A stretch of DNA of 64,000 nt, from positions 57,612 through 121,611 of the forward strand of contig JBCDAU010000015.1 of the NCBI GenBank assembly GCA_039185015.1. Direction: 5' to 3'. Source of the DNA: JBCBSZ01 sp039185015. GTDB taxonomy: Bacteria > Actinomycetota > Acidimicrobiia > Acidimicrobiales > Poriferisodalaceae. The notes below the pieces were generated by a model. The model saw only the letters and a list, made by a program, of their open reading frames with translations, did no database searches and was not told the DNA's origin. How positions within the stretch are numbered: the stretch's first letter is position 1; the number at the start of each line of letters is the position of its first letter. Both the position numbers and the translations under genes were made by a program. Below, in pieces: positions 7,459 to 15,849 of the stretch.

Positions 7459-9324
7459 ATGGCGGACGTGTGGCGATTGATCAGCTCGCAGTCACGGGCC
7501 GACCAGGTGGGCGGGGCCCACATCGACCGTGCGACGGCGCGACGCGCCTGGGGCTTCGCCCGCCCGTATCGCCGACTGATCGCCGGGTACATCGCCCTCG
7601 TGGTCCTCGCGGCCCTGACGGGTCTGCTCCCGCCGCTGCTCACCGGGCGGATCATCGACCTCGTCGATGGCGTCGGGGAGGTCCCGGACCGGGGCCGACT
7701 CAACCTCCTCGGCGCGCTCCTCGTCGGAGCCGCCGTCGCCACGGCCGCCATCAACCTCACGGCTCGGTGGCTCTCGTCGCGGGTCGGTGAGGGGCTGATC
7801 TTCACCCTCCGCTCGGCACTGTTCGATCACGTCCAGCGGATGCCGGTTGCCTTCTTCACGCACTCGGAGACGGGCGCCCTCGTGTCCCGGCTCAACAACG
7901 ACGTCATCGGCGCCCAGCGAGCGGTCACCGGGACCCTCGGCACGGTCGTGTCGAACACGGTCGTCGGGGCATCGACGCTCGTCGCGATGACGATCCTCGA
8001 CTGGCGCCTGACGCTGCTGTCGGTCCTCCTGCTCCCGATGTTCATCGTGCCGACTCGCCGAGCCGGCGGCAGGATCCAGCACCTGACCCGCGAGTCGATG
8101 GAGCTCAACGCCTCCATGAACTCGCTGATGACCGAGCGGTTCTCGGTCGCCGGTGCCCTGCTCGTGAAGCTGTTCGGCCGTCACGGGGCGGAGGCAACGG
8201 AGTTCACCGACCGGGCGGGGCGGGTGCGAGACATCGGCGTGCGGAGCACCCTCTTCACCCAGGTCATCTCGGCGTCGCTCGGACTGGTCGGCGAGCTCGG
8301 GGTCGCCATCGTGGTCGTCGTCGGCGGGCACTTCGTGATCTCCGGGTCGGTGGGCGTCGGGACGATCGTGGCGCTCAGCCTGCTGCTCACCCGCCTCTAC
8401 GGCCCGCTGACGAACCTCACCACCGCTCGCATCGACGTGATGGCGACGCTGGTCTCCTTCGAGCGGGTCTTCGACGTGCTCGACCGTCCGACCGAGATCG
8501 ACGACACCGACGACGCCAAGGACCTCGACGAGCCTCGGGGCGACGTGGAGCTGCGCGACGTCGACTTCACCTACCCCGACGGCAGCGGGGCGGTGACGAC
8601 CGGCGAGGCGATCCCGTCCGGCCGCAACGAGCAAGTGCTCCACGGCATCAGCCTGCGAGCGCCAGCGGGCTCGATGGTGGCGCTCGTCGGTCCGTCCGGC
8701 GCCGGCAAGTCCACGATCGCGTCGTTGGTCACTCGGCTGTACGACGTCGACGACGGCGCCGTGCTCGTCGACGGCGCCGACGTGCGCTCACTCCGACAGG
8801 AGTCGCTCCGGAGCGCGATCGGCGTCGTCCCGCAGGACCCGCACCTGTTCCACGACACTGTCGCCGCCAACCTCCGCTACGCCCGACCGCTGGCCTCCAA
8901 CGCCGACCTCGAGGCCGCCTGCCGTGCCGCTCGCATCCACGACGTCATCGCCGCGCTCCCCGACGGGTACGACACCGTCGTCGGCGAACGGGGCTACCGC
9001 CTCTCCGGTGGAGAGAAGCAACGCCTCGCCCTCGCCCGCCTGTTGCTGAAGGACCCGCGAATCGTCATCCTCGACGAGGCGACCAGCCACCTCGACGCCG
9101 AGAACGAGGCGCTCATCGGCGAAGCCCTGAGCGAGGCGTTGTCGAACCGCACGTCGCTGGTGATCGCACACCGCCTGTCGACGGTACGAGCCGCCGACCA
9201 GATCGTGGTGATCGACGACGGCCGCGTGGTCGAGCGCGGCACCCACGACGAGCTCGTGGCCCTCGACGGTCTCTACGCCGACCTGCACCGCACTCTCGTC
9301 GGCGACGAGATCGCCGAGGTCTGA
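7459..9324 (+). CDS. ABC exporter, fused membrane and ATPase domains
   Basis: A 621-residue half-transporter. Residues about 30-330 hold the six membrane helices of an exporter-type permease; the rest is the nucleotide-binding domain with Walker A GPSGAGKST (about 412), the LSGGEKQR signature (about 515), Walker B IVILDEATSHLD (about 534) and the switch histidine in IAHRLST. About twenty extra residues before VLHGI (VTTGEAIPSGRN) interrupt the usual A-loop spacing. The protein probably works as a homodimer because no partner gene adjoins. Substrate not predictable. Monocistronic between the divergent MOSC gene and the LRR gene. Confidence 0.9.
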   Translation: MADVWRLISSQSRADQVGGAHIDRATARRAWGFARPYRRLIAGYIALVVLAALTGLLPPLLTGRIIDLVDGVGEVPDRGRLNLLGALLVGAAVATAAINLTARWLSSRVGEGLIFTLRSALFDHVQRMPVAFFTHSETGALVSRLNNDVIGAQRAVTGTLGTVVSNTVVGASTLVAMTILDWRLTLLSVLLLPMFIVPTRRAGGRIQHLTRESMELNASMNSLMTERFSVAGALLVKLFGRHGAEATEFTDRAGRVRDIGVRSTLFTQVISASLGLVGELGVAIVVVVGGHFVISGSVGVGTIVALSLLLTRLYGPLTNLTTARIDVMATLVSFERVFDVLDRPTEIDDTDDAKDLDEPRGDVELRDVDFTYPDGSGAVTTGEAIPSGRNEQVLHGISLRAPAGSMVALVGPSGAGKSTIASLVTRLYDVDDGAVLVDGADVRSLRQESLRSAIGVVPQDPHLFHDTVAANLRYARPLASNADLEAACRAARIHDVIAALPDGYDTVVGERGYRLSGGEKQRLALARLLLKDPRIVILDEATSHLDAENEALIGEALSEALSNRTSLVIAHRLSTVRAADQIVVIDDGRVVERGTHDELVALDGLYADLHRTLVGDEIAEV

Positions 9325-9392
9325 GGCGGCACCACCCTGCGCACCCGTGGGCAGCACCGTGTCGGCACCCGGACCGGCGTACCATCGAGGGG

Positions 9393-10322
9393 GTGAGCGA
9401 GCGTGAGGCCGAGCGGCGGATCAAGCGGGCCCGCCGACCGTTTCCTGCCGCCAACCTCGACCTGAGCCGACTGCGACTCAGCGAGATCCCCGGCGAGCTC
9501 TGGGCATGTACCCGGCTTCGCAAGCTCTCCCTCGATCGCAACTCGCTGACCGAGCTCCCGAAGCGCGTCGGCCGGCTCACGGCACTCGAGTCGCTGCACC
9601 TCAAGGCCAACCAGCTCACCGAGCTGCCGTTCCACATCGGCAACCTCGCCAACCTGCGGGTGCTGAACCTCACGGCCAACGACCTCACCGAGCTCCCGCC
9701 CGAGATCGGCAAGCTCACCAACCTCGAGCGCCTCGTGGTGCGGAGCAACCGGTTGACCTCGCTGCCGGCCGAGATCGGCGCGCTGTCCAACCTCAAGGTC
9801 CTCAACGTCAGCGACAACCAGCTGACCGACCTGCCGCCACAGCTCGGACAGCTGTCGAACCTCCGGGTCCTGGATCTGCGCGGCAACGAGCTCGCGGCCC
9901 TCCCCGCCGAGTTGGGTGAGCTGTCGGAACTGACCCGCATCGACGTCGGCGACAACCAGCTGACGACCCTTCCGCCCGAGCTGGGCGCGCTCGACAACCT
10001 CACGAGCCTCCAGGTCGACCGCAACGCGCTCACCGAGCTGCCGTCCGAGCTCGGTCACGTCCGCAACCTCGAGGCCGTGCTGCTGCAGGGCAACCGGCTC
10101 ACCCAGCTCCCACCGCAGCTGGGTCAGCTCGCCCGCCTCCAGATCCTGCGCCTCGACGCCAACGAGCTCACCGAGGTGCCCCCACAGCTGGGCGCGCTCA
10201 CCAACCTCGAGACGCTGGACCTGACGGAGAACCCCGGGCTCGACGTGCCCGACGCGGTGCTCGACGGCCGGCCGGCGGACGTGCTGCGCCACGTCATCGA
10301 CCACAGCTCGTCGTCAGCCTGA
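9393..10322 (+). CDS. Leucine-rich-repeat protein (about 12 repeats)
   Basis: A 309-residue protein starting at GTG 9393. After a basic N-terminus (REAERRIKRARRPF) come about twelve 23-residue repeats with consensus LxxLxLxxNxLTxLPxxLGxLxN, ending in RPADVLRHVIDH. There is no signal peptide, membrane helix, GTPase or kinase domain, so it is probably a free cytosolic binding scaffold. The nearly uniform repeat length makes a 69-base period in the DNA. These LRRs resemble the plant PIRL and Roco type. The partner is unknown. It follows the ABC exporter gene by 68 bases on the same strand. Confidence 0.87.
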   Translation: MSEREAERRIKRARRPFPAANLDLSRLRLSEIPGELWACTRLRKLSLDRNSLTELPKRVGRLTALESLHLKANQLTELPFHIGNLANLRVLNLTANDLTELPPEIGKLTNLERLVVRSNRLTSLPAEIGALSNLKVLNVSDNQLTDLPPQLGQLSNLRVLDLRGNELAALPAELGELSELTRIDVGDNQLTTLPPELGALDNLTSLQVDRNALTELPSELGHVRNLEAVLLQGNRLTQLPPQLGQLARLQILRLDANELTEVPPQLGALTNLETLDLTENPGLDVPDAVLDGRPADVLRHVIDHSSSSA

Positions 10323-10346
10323 CGAGGGGCTCGTCGCAGCGCCCGT

Positions 10347-11024
10347 CTACGACCAGCCGCCGTCGGAGCTGATGATCTGGCCGAAGATGAACGACGACGA
10401 GTCGCTCGCGAGGAACAGCGCGAGCTCGGCGGTCTCGTGCGGCTGGCCGATGCGCGCAGCCGGCACCTCGGTGGCGAGGCGGGCCTGGAACCGTTCGTTG
10501 GCCAGGACCTCGGGCGGGTAGTACGTGTCGTTAGCGACGAAGTTCTGTGCGATCGCGTTGAGCCGCACGTTGTGCTTGGCGAGCTGGTGACCGGTGGACC
10601 GGACGAAGCTGTTCTGCGCTCCGCGAGCAGCCGTGTAGGCGATCACGTGCGGGGTCATGCGTCGCAGCGGTGATGACGACGTGAGCGCCACGATCGATCC
10701 GGCCTCCCGCTCGATCATCTGCGGCGCGACCGCCCGCACGAGCCGCATCAGCGGGTGGACCATCGCGTCGAAGCCGGCGAGCCAGGTCTCGTCGTCGAGG
10801 TCGACCAGCTTGTTCGGCGCGGCCGGGAGGTCGAGGTTGGCGACGAGCACGTCGAGCGGGCCGTTCGCCGCCACGAGCTCGGCGGGCTCGTCGGGCGCGA
10901 GGAGCTTGCCGGTGTCCGCGATGACCTCGGCGCCCTCGGCGGCGAACAGCTCGGCGATCGGTGGGCCCATGTAGGTGTCGGCGCTCGTCACGAGCACCCG
11001 CCTGCCGCTCAGTCGTTCCCCCAT
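10347..11024 (-). CDS. Short-chain-dehydrogenase-fold protein with halohydrin dehalogenase motifs
   Basis: A 225-residue protein that looks like an SDR but shows both motifs used to define halohydrin dehalogenases. The NAD-binding glycine motif is replaced by T-x4-Y-x-G (Thr13, Tyr18, Gly20), and the catalytic triad is S-x12-Y-x3-R (Ser117, Tyr130, Arg134) with Arg where SDRs have Lys. Known enzymes convert vicinal haloalcohols to epoxides without cofactor, and one (HheG) comes from Ilumatobacter. Length 225 fits the shorter D/E-type members. I chose the ATG at 11024; the open frame beyond it is a shadow. The alternative is a divergent SDR; the two motif replacements together make that less likely. 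Confidence 0.78.
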   Translation of the reverse strand: MGERLSGRRVLVTSADTYMGPPIAELFAAEGAEVIADTGKLLAPDEPAELVAANGPLDVLVANLDLPAAPNKLVDLDDETWLAGFDAMVHPLMRLVRAVAPQMIEREAGSIVALTSSSPLRRMTPHVIAYTAARGAQNSFVRSTGHQLAKHNVRLNAIAQNFVANDTYYPPEVLANERFQARLATEVPAARIGQPHETAELALFLASDSSSFIFGQIISSDGGWS

Positions 11025-11200
11025 GGGCGGGGACCGTAGCCGCCTCGACCGGGGACGATCACGGCCCGGCTGGCCGCCTCGCGGGCGGCGATCACCTGGT
11101 GACGACGGGCCGCACGGTCGAGGTGGCCGTCGTCGAACTCCTGCGGCGTGTGGACATCGAGCACGACGAGAGCGTCGGCGCCCCGCGATCGCGCACCGCT
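11009..11200 (-). pseudogene. Possible rhodanese-domain remnant
   Basis: On the minus strand this stretch reads LVVLDVHTPQEFDDGHLD, very close to the rhodanese strand-loop signature (vLDVRtpeEFxxGHl), then loses any likeness and stops at 11009. No catalytic-cysteine loop follows, and the frame overlaps the start of the dehalogenase-like gene and, upstream, the xseA start. I read it as the fossil of a rhodanese gene or a chance match; it is unlikely to be expressed. Confidence 0.25.
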
Positions 11201-11218
11201 GCGCCAGACTGGCGGTCG

Positions 11219-12604
11219 ATGGCTGTCCGCACCTGGTCCGTCGCCGAGCTCTGCGGCGAGGTCGAGCTCGTGCTCGGCGAGGCGTTCCCTGACCAGCTGT
11301 GGGTTCGCGGGGAGATCCAGGGCTACCGGGCGGCACCCAACGGCCACGTCTACTTCGACCTCGTCGAGCCGGGCGAGGACGGTCGGCGGGCCGCCGAGAA
11401 GTTGCCGATCACCCTCTTCCGCGGCCCGCGTCGCGGCGTCGAGGCGGTGCTGCGCAAGGTCGGCGACCTCCGCCTCGAGGACGGCGTCGACGTCCGCATC
11501 CGAGGACGGGTCGCCTACTACGCACCACAGGGGAGGGTGCAGCTCCTCATGGACGCCGTCGACCCCCGCTACACACTCGGACGTCTCGCCGCCGACCGCG
11601 ACCGGGTCCTTCGGGCGCTCGCCACCGAGGGTCTGCTCGAACGCAACCCCCGTCTCCCGCTCCCGGCTGTCCCGCTCCGGATCGGGCTGGTCACCAGCGA
11701 CGACAGCGCCGCAGCCAACGACGTGCTCGACGAGCTCGATCGGTCACCGTTCGGCTTCCAGGTGCAGCTGGTCGACGCCCGGGTCCAGGGCGACGATGCC
11801 ATCGACTCGCTCACCGCCGCGCTCCGGCAGCTGCACACCGCCGATGTCGACGCCGTGCTGCTGGTTCGCGGCGGTGGCTCTCGAACCGATCTCGCCGCGT
11901 TCGACGCCGAGGCGGTCGCTCGAGCGGTTGCCGCCATGCCGGTCCCGGTGATCACCGGCATCGGCCACGAGATCGACCGCGCGGTGTGCGACGAGGTCGC
12001 GCACACCGCGGCGAAGACCCCGACCGCAGCCGCGGGCGTGCTGATCGACCGGGTCGCCGAGTACGTGGCGGTCATCGAGGCCCGCTGGCACACCATCGCC
12101 GAGCGAGCCTCCGCGCGACTGCGTCGCTCCACCCAGCTGCTCGGCCGCGACGCCGACCGGCTCCGCGTCGCCACCTCGGGCACGCTCTCGGCCGGCCTCG
12201 ACCGGGTCGACGCAGCCGCACGGCGGCTCGACACCGACACCCAGCGCCGACTCCGCCGGGCCGAGGCCGAGCTGACCGGCGCGGCTCACGACGTCGCGGC
12301 CCAGGCGCTCACCCGCCTGCGACACGGCGACGGCGCGCTCGACGTCGCCGTCGAGCGACTCGGCACCGCCACTCGCCGGTCGCTCACCGCTGCCGACGCC
12401 GCGCTGGACGCCCACCACCGCCTCGTCCGGGCGGTGCATCCGGATCGCACGCTGGCCCGGGGCTTCGCGCTCGTCCGCGACGCCGACGGGGCCGTCGTCC
12501 GCTCCGTCGAACAGCTCACCGCCGGTGCCGCGGTCGAGCTGCGCGTACCCGACGGCCGAGCTGCTGCCACCATCGACGACATCGTCCGGGAGGACACCAC
12601 GTGA
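11219..12604 (+). CDS. xseA: Exodeoxyribonuclease VII large subunit
   Basis: A 461-residue protein. The start MAVRTWSVAELC at 11219 aligns with the family N-terminus; the open frame upstream is noncoding. The OB-fold domain (LWVRGEIQGY, HVYFDL, VDVRIRGRVAYYAPQGRVQL) is followed by the catalytic domain with IGLVTSDDSAAANDVL, LLVRGGGSRTDLAAFD and PVITGIGHEIDRAVCDEVAHTAAKTPTAAA, then a long helical region that binds XseB. With XseB it degrades single-stranded DNA from both ends in repair. It overlaps xseB by four bases (GTGA at 12601), so the subunits are translationally coupled. Confidence 0.95.
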   Translation: MAVRTWSVAELCGEVELVLGEAFPDQLWVRGEIQGYRAAPNGHVYFDLVEPGEDGRRAAEKLPITLFRGPRRGVEAVLRKVGDLRLEDGVDVRIRGRVAYYAPQGRVQLLMDAVDPRYTLGRLAADRDRVLRALATEGLLERNPRLPLPAVPLRIGLVTSDDSAAANDVLDELDRSPFGFQVQLVDARVQGDDAIDSLTAALRQLHTADVDAVLLVRGGGSRTDLAAFDAEAVARAVAAMPVPVITGIGHEIDRAVCDEVAHTAAKTPTAAAGVLIDRVAEYVAVIEARWHTIAERASARLRRSTQLLGRDADRLRVATSGTLSAGLDRVDAAARRLDTDTQRRLRRAEAELTGAAHDVAAQALTRLRHGDGALDVAVERLGTATRRSLTAADAALDAHHRLVRAVHPDRTLARGFALVRDADGAVVRSVEQLTAGAAVELRVPDGRAAATIDDIVREDTT

Positions 12605-12846
12605 CCGAATCCGCCGCCCCCGTCGCACCGGCCGAGCTGGGCTACGCCGGTGCGCTCGCCGAGCTCGAAGCCATCCTCGGCCGCCTCGAGGACGACGATG
12701 TCGACATCGACCTGCTCGCGACCGACGTCGAGCGGGCCGCCGAGCTGATCCGCTTCTGCCGAGGCCGGATCGTGACCGCCCGCACCGACGTCGAGCGGGT
12801 CGTCGCCGACCTGGCCGGTGACACCGCGGCCGAGGACGACGAGTGA
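12601..12846 (+). CDS. xseB: Exodeoxyribonuclease VII small subunit
   Basis: An 81-residue protein. The core LGYAGALAELEAILGRLEDDDVDIDLL is the standard XseB helical pair: G-Y-x-x-A-L-x-E-L-E followed by the second helix with AELIRFCRGRI. It coats the helical arm of XseA. The GTG at 12601 overlaps the xseA stop, and its own stop overlaps the GTG of the S9 peptidase gene in the same way. Confidence 0.93.
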   Translation: MTESAAPVAPAELGYAGALAELEAILGRLEDDDVDIDLLATDVERAAELIRFCRGRIVTARTDVERVVADLAGDTAAEDDE

Positions 12847-14768
12847 GCACCGTGGAGCACTTCGGCTCGTGGGCGTCGCCGATCTCGCCGGCCGACCTGG
12901 CCAGCGGCGGGCGGCGGTTGGGTGACCTCCGGGTCCTCGGCGACGGGTTGGCCTGGATCGAGGGGCGGCCCGACGAAGCCGGCCGCTCCGTGCTGGTCGT
13001 CGCCGGACGCGACGGCTCGCTCGCGGAACCGACCCCCGCCGACTGGTCGGTCCGCACGCTCGTGCACGAGTACGGCGGTGGCGCGGTCGCCCACACGCCG
13101 CGGGGACTCGTCGTGTCGAACCTCGACGACCAGCGGCTGTACCTGCTGGCGGGCGACACCCCGACGGCGTTGACGCCCGAGCCGCCGACGCCTCGAAGTC
13201 TCCGCTACGCCGACGGATCCGCGTCCCCGGACGGCCGATGGCTCTACTGCGTCCGCGAGGTCCACGACGGCGGCCACGAACCGACGAACGACCTCGTCGC
13301 TGTCGCGCTGGACGGATCGGGCGTGGTCGAGCTCGCCGACGGCTGGGACTTCGTGATGGCGCCGACGGTGGCGCCCGATGGCTCCCGCCTGGCCTGGTTC
13401 ACCTGGGATCACCCGCGGATGCCGTGGGACGGCACCGAGCTGTGGGTCGCCGATGTGCACGACGGCGGCACGATCGGACCGCCCGAACTGGTCGCGGGCG
13501 GTCCCGACGAGGCGGTGCAGCAGCCGACCTGGATCGGATCCGACCTCGCGTGGGTCACCGACCGCACGGGCTGGTGGAACCTCGTGACCGCCGACGGTCC
13601 CCTGACGGACCTCGACGCCGAGGTCGGCTTGCCGCCCTGGGTCTTCGGTCGCTCGAGCGTCTCGGTGCTCCCCGACGGCTCGATCGCTGCCGCTGCGATC
13701 GAGCGGGGGATCGGACGGCTCGTCGTCGTGCGCGACGGCGCGGTCGAGACGATCGACACGCCGTTCTCCACCTTCGAGCAGGTGCGCGCCACCCCGTGGG
13801 GAACGATCGCCGTGCTCGCCGCCGGACCCCGCACACCCCTCGCCGTCGCCGAGATCGACACGGTGAGCGGGGCCGTCGAGATCGTGCGTTCCTCGACCGA
13901 CGAGGCACCCGATCCGGCCTACATCGCTGAGCCGGAGGCGATCGAGTTCCCCTCGGCCGACGGGCGCCGCGCCCACGCCTTCTTCTATCCGCCGGCCCAC
14001 GCCGAGGTCGTCGGACCCGACGACGAGCGTCCCCCGCTGATCGTCATGAGCCACGGCGGCCCGACCTCGGCGACGGCGGCGACCTGGGACGCACGCGTGG
14101 GCTTCTGGACCACCCGCGGCTTCGCCGTCGCCGACGTCAACTACGGAGGCTCCACCGGCTACGGGCGTCCGTACCGGCGACTGCTCGACGGCGCGTGGGG
14201 CGTGGTCGACCTCGAGGACTGCGTCGCCGCGGCGCGGTGGCTCGCCGATCAGGGTCGGGTGGATGGCGAGCGGCTTCTCATCCGGGGTGGCAGCGCCGGC
14301 GGCTACACGACCCTGTGCGCGCTCACCTTCACCGACGCCTTCGCCGCCGGCACGAGCCTGTACGGCATCGGCGACCTCGAGGTCCTCGCTCGCGACACCC
14401 ACAAGTTCGAGGCCCGATACCTCGACGGGCTCGTCGGCACGTGGCCGGCCGACACCGAGACGTACCGGGCGCGCTCACCGATCCACCACGTCGACCGGAT
14501 CAGCACGCCGATGCTGGTGCTGCAGGGCTCGGAGGACCCGGTCGTCCCACCCAACCAGGCCGAATCGATGGTCGCGGCGCTGGACGAGCGGGGGATCCCC
14601 CACGCGTATCTGCTCTTCGAGGGCGAGAGCCATGGGTTCCGTCAGGCGGATACGATCGTCCGGTCCTTCGAGGCCGAGTACGCCTTCTACTGCGCCGTGC
14701 TCGGCATCACGCCGCCCGACGGCACCGCTGGCGTCGACATCGCCCACGCCGAGTCGCTCGAGCCGTGA
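12843..14768 (+). CDS. Prolyl-oligopeptidase-family (S9) serine peptidase
   Basis: A 641-residue protein with an N-terminal beta-propeller (repeats such as YADGSASPDGRWLYCV and APTVAPDGSRLAWF) and a C-terminal alpha/beta-hydrolase. The catalytic serine is in RGGSAGGYTT (about residue 484), the aspartate in GSEDPVVPP (about 565) and the histidine in ESHGF (about 597). This is the S9C acylaminoacyl-peptidase arrangement. No signal peptide, so it is cytosolic peptide turnover. It starts with GTG inside the xseB stop (GTGA), and its own stop overlaps the SufE-like gene; the link to exonuclease VII is probably only co-transcription. Confidence 0.92.
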   Translation: MSTVEHFGSWASPISPADLASGGRRLGDLRVLGDGLAWIEGRPDEAGRSVLVVAGRDGSLAEPTPADWSVRTLVHEYGGGAVAHTPRGLVVSNLDDQRLYLLAGDTPTALTPEPPTPRSLRYADGSASPDGRWLYCVREVHDGGHEPTNDLVAVALDGSGVVELADGWDFVMAPTVAPDGSRLAWFTWDHPRMPWDGTELWVADVHDGGTIGPPELVAGGPDEAVQQPTWIGSDLAWVTDRTGWWNLVTADGPLTDLDAEVGLPPWVFGRSSVSVLPDGSIAAAAIERGIGRLVVVRDGAVETIDTPFSTFEQVRATPWGTIAVLAAGPRTPLAVAEIDTVSGAVEIVRSSTDEAPDPAYIAEPEAIEFPSADGRRAHAFFYPPAHAEVVGPDDERPPLIVMSHGGPTSATAATWDARVGFWTTRGFAVADVNYGGSTGYGRPYRRLLDGAWGVVDLEDCVAAARWLADQGRVDGERLLIRGGSAGGYTTLCALTFTDAFAAGTSLYGIGDLEVLARDTHKFEARYLDGLVGTWPADTETYRARSPIHHVDRISTPMLVLQGSEDPVVPPNQAESMVAALDERGIPHAYLLFEGESHGFRQADTIVRSFEAEYAFYCAVLGITPPDGTAGVDIAHAESLEP

Positions 14769-15193
14769 ACGCGAAGCCGCCCGCCGCGCTCGGCCGCCTG
14801 GTGCGGATGTTCCGTGAGGCCCCCCATGAGCTGCTCGTGCCCGCCCTCCTCGACCATGGACGGCGGTTGCCCGAGCTGCCCGACGGCATGACCGGCGACG
14901 ACATGGAACAGGTCGTCGAGTGCCAGTCGCCCTTCTACTTCGCCGTCGAGCTCGATGCCGGCGGCGGCGTGCACGGCCACTTCGAGGTCCCGGCCGAGGC
15001 GCCCTCCACCCGCGGGTTCGCCGCCGTGCTCGCCGAGGGCATCGAGGGAGCGTCACCCGAGGAGGTCGCTGCGATCCCCGACGATCTGTACCGGCACCTG
15101 CGGCTCGATGCGGTCGTCACCGACCAGCGCCTCAACGGCATGGAGGCCGTCGTGCGCCGGCTCAAGCGACGGGTGGCCGAGCTGGGCGCCTGA
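14765..15193 (+). CDS. SufE-family Fe-S metabolism protein
   Basis: A 142-residue protein from GTG 14765. It shows the SufE pattern: FREAPHELLVPALLDHGRRLPELP, then VVECQSPFYFAVELD with the sulfur-accepting cysteine in the ECQS position (GCQS in most), then a strand pair and RLNGMEAVVRRLKRR at the end, matching the LSPTRxNGLxxM tail. SufE accepts persulfide from the cysteine desulfurase SufS; no suf genes are in this window. It is last in a chain of GTGA overlaps from xseA and converges with the pentapeptide gene seven bases away. Confidence 0.85.
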   Translation: MNAKPPAALGRLVRMFREAPHELLVPALLDHGRRLPELPDGMTGDDMEQVVECQSPFYFAVELDAGGGVHGHFEVPAEAPSTRGFAAVLAEGIEGASPEEVAAIPDDLYRHLRLDAVVTDQRLNGMEAVVRRLKRRVAELGA

Positions 15194-15199
15194 CCGAGC

Positions 15200-15847
15200 T
15201 CAGCTCGCGGCGTCGTCGCCGTCGTCGACGATCACGCCGAGCTCGTCCAACAGCCGCACCCCGAGTGGGATGACCTGCATCGGATCGATCGTGACGCCGC
15301 GGAGCTGCTGCACGCCCCGGAGCTCGTCGATCGTCGAGCCGACGATCGAGCCGCCCCGGAGGTCGGCCTTGGCCAGCTGCGCGCCGGACAGGTCGCAGTC
15401 GAGGAACCGGGTTCCGGGGAGCTCTGCCTCGTTGAGCTCGGCACCGCGGAGATCGCAGCCTTCGAACTCCACCCGCTCCCCCTTGGTCATGCGGAGGTTG
15501 ACCTCGTCGAGCCGGCAGTCGACGAAGCGCACGTCGACGAACCGTGCGGCGCCGAGGTCGACGCCCGAGAGCCGGCAGCCGATCATCTCCACGCGGCGGA
15601 GTCGCGCCTCGGCGAGCAGCGCCCCCGACGCCTCGACCCGTTCGAGCCGGCAGTCGCGCATCTCGGGTCGATCGAGGCGGGCGGCGGTGAGCTGCATGTC
15701 GACGAGGAGGCACTCGATCAGCTCGACGTACGCGGCCTCGACGCCGTTGTGGTCCCCGGTCACCCGCAGGCCCTCCCAGACGACCTCCTCGGCAAGGGGT
15801 GCGGGCTCGTCGTCGACGAGGCTCTCGGGCAGGCGGGGTGGGAGCAC
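15200..15847 (-). CDS. Pentapeptide-repeat protein
   Basis: A 215-residue protein from GTG 15847. The middle (about residues 50-185) is built from A(D/N)LxX units such as CRLERVEASGALLAEARLRR, CRLSGVDLGAARF, CDLRGAELNEAEL and CDLSGAQLAKADLRGG, which fold into a right-handed four-sided helix. Some members mimic DNA and protect gyrase; here no such role is shown. It starts two bases after the photolyase stop, so it is probably the last gene of the CapA-manA-phr transcript. Confidence 0.87.
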   Translation of the reverse strand: MLPPRLPESLVDDEPAPLAEEVVWEGLRVTGDHNGVEAAYVELIECLLVDMQLTAARLDRPEMRDCRLERVEASGALLAEARLRRVEMIGCRLSGVDLGAARFVDVRFVDCRLDEVNLRMTKGERVEFEGCDLRGAELNEAELPGTRFLDCDLSGAQLAKADLRGGSIVGSTIDELRGVQQLRGVTIDPMQVIPLGVRLLDELGVIVDDGDDAAS

Positions 15848-15849
15848 GA

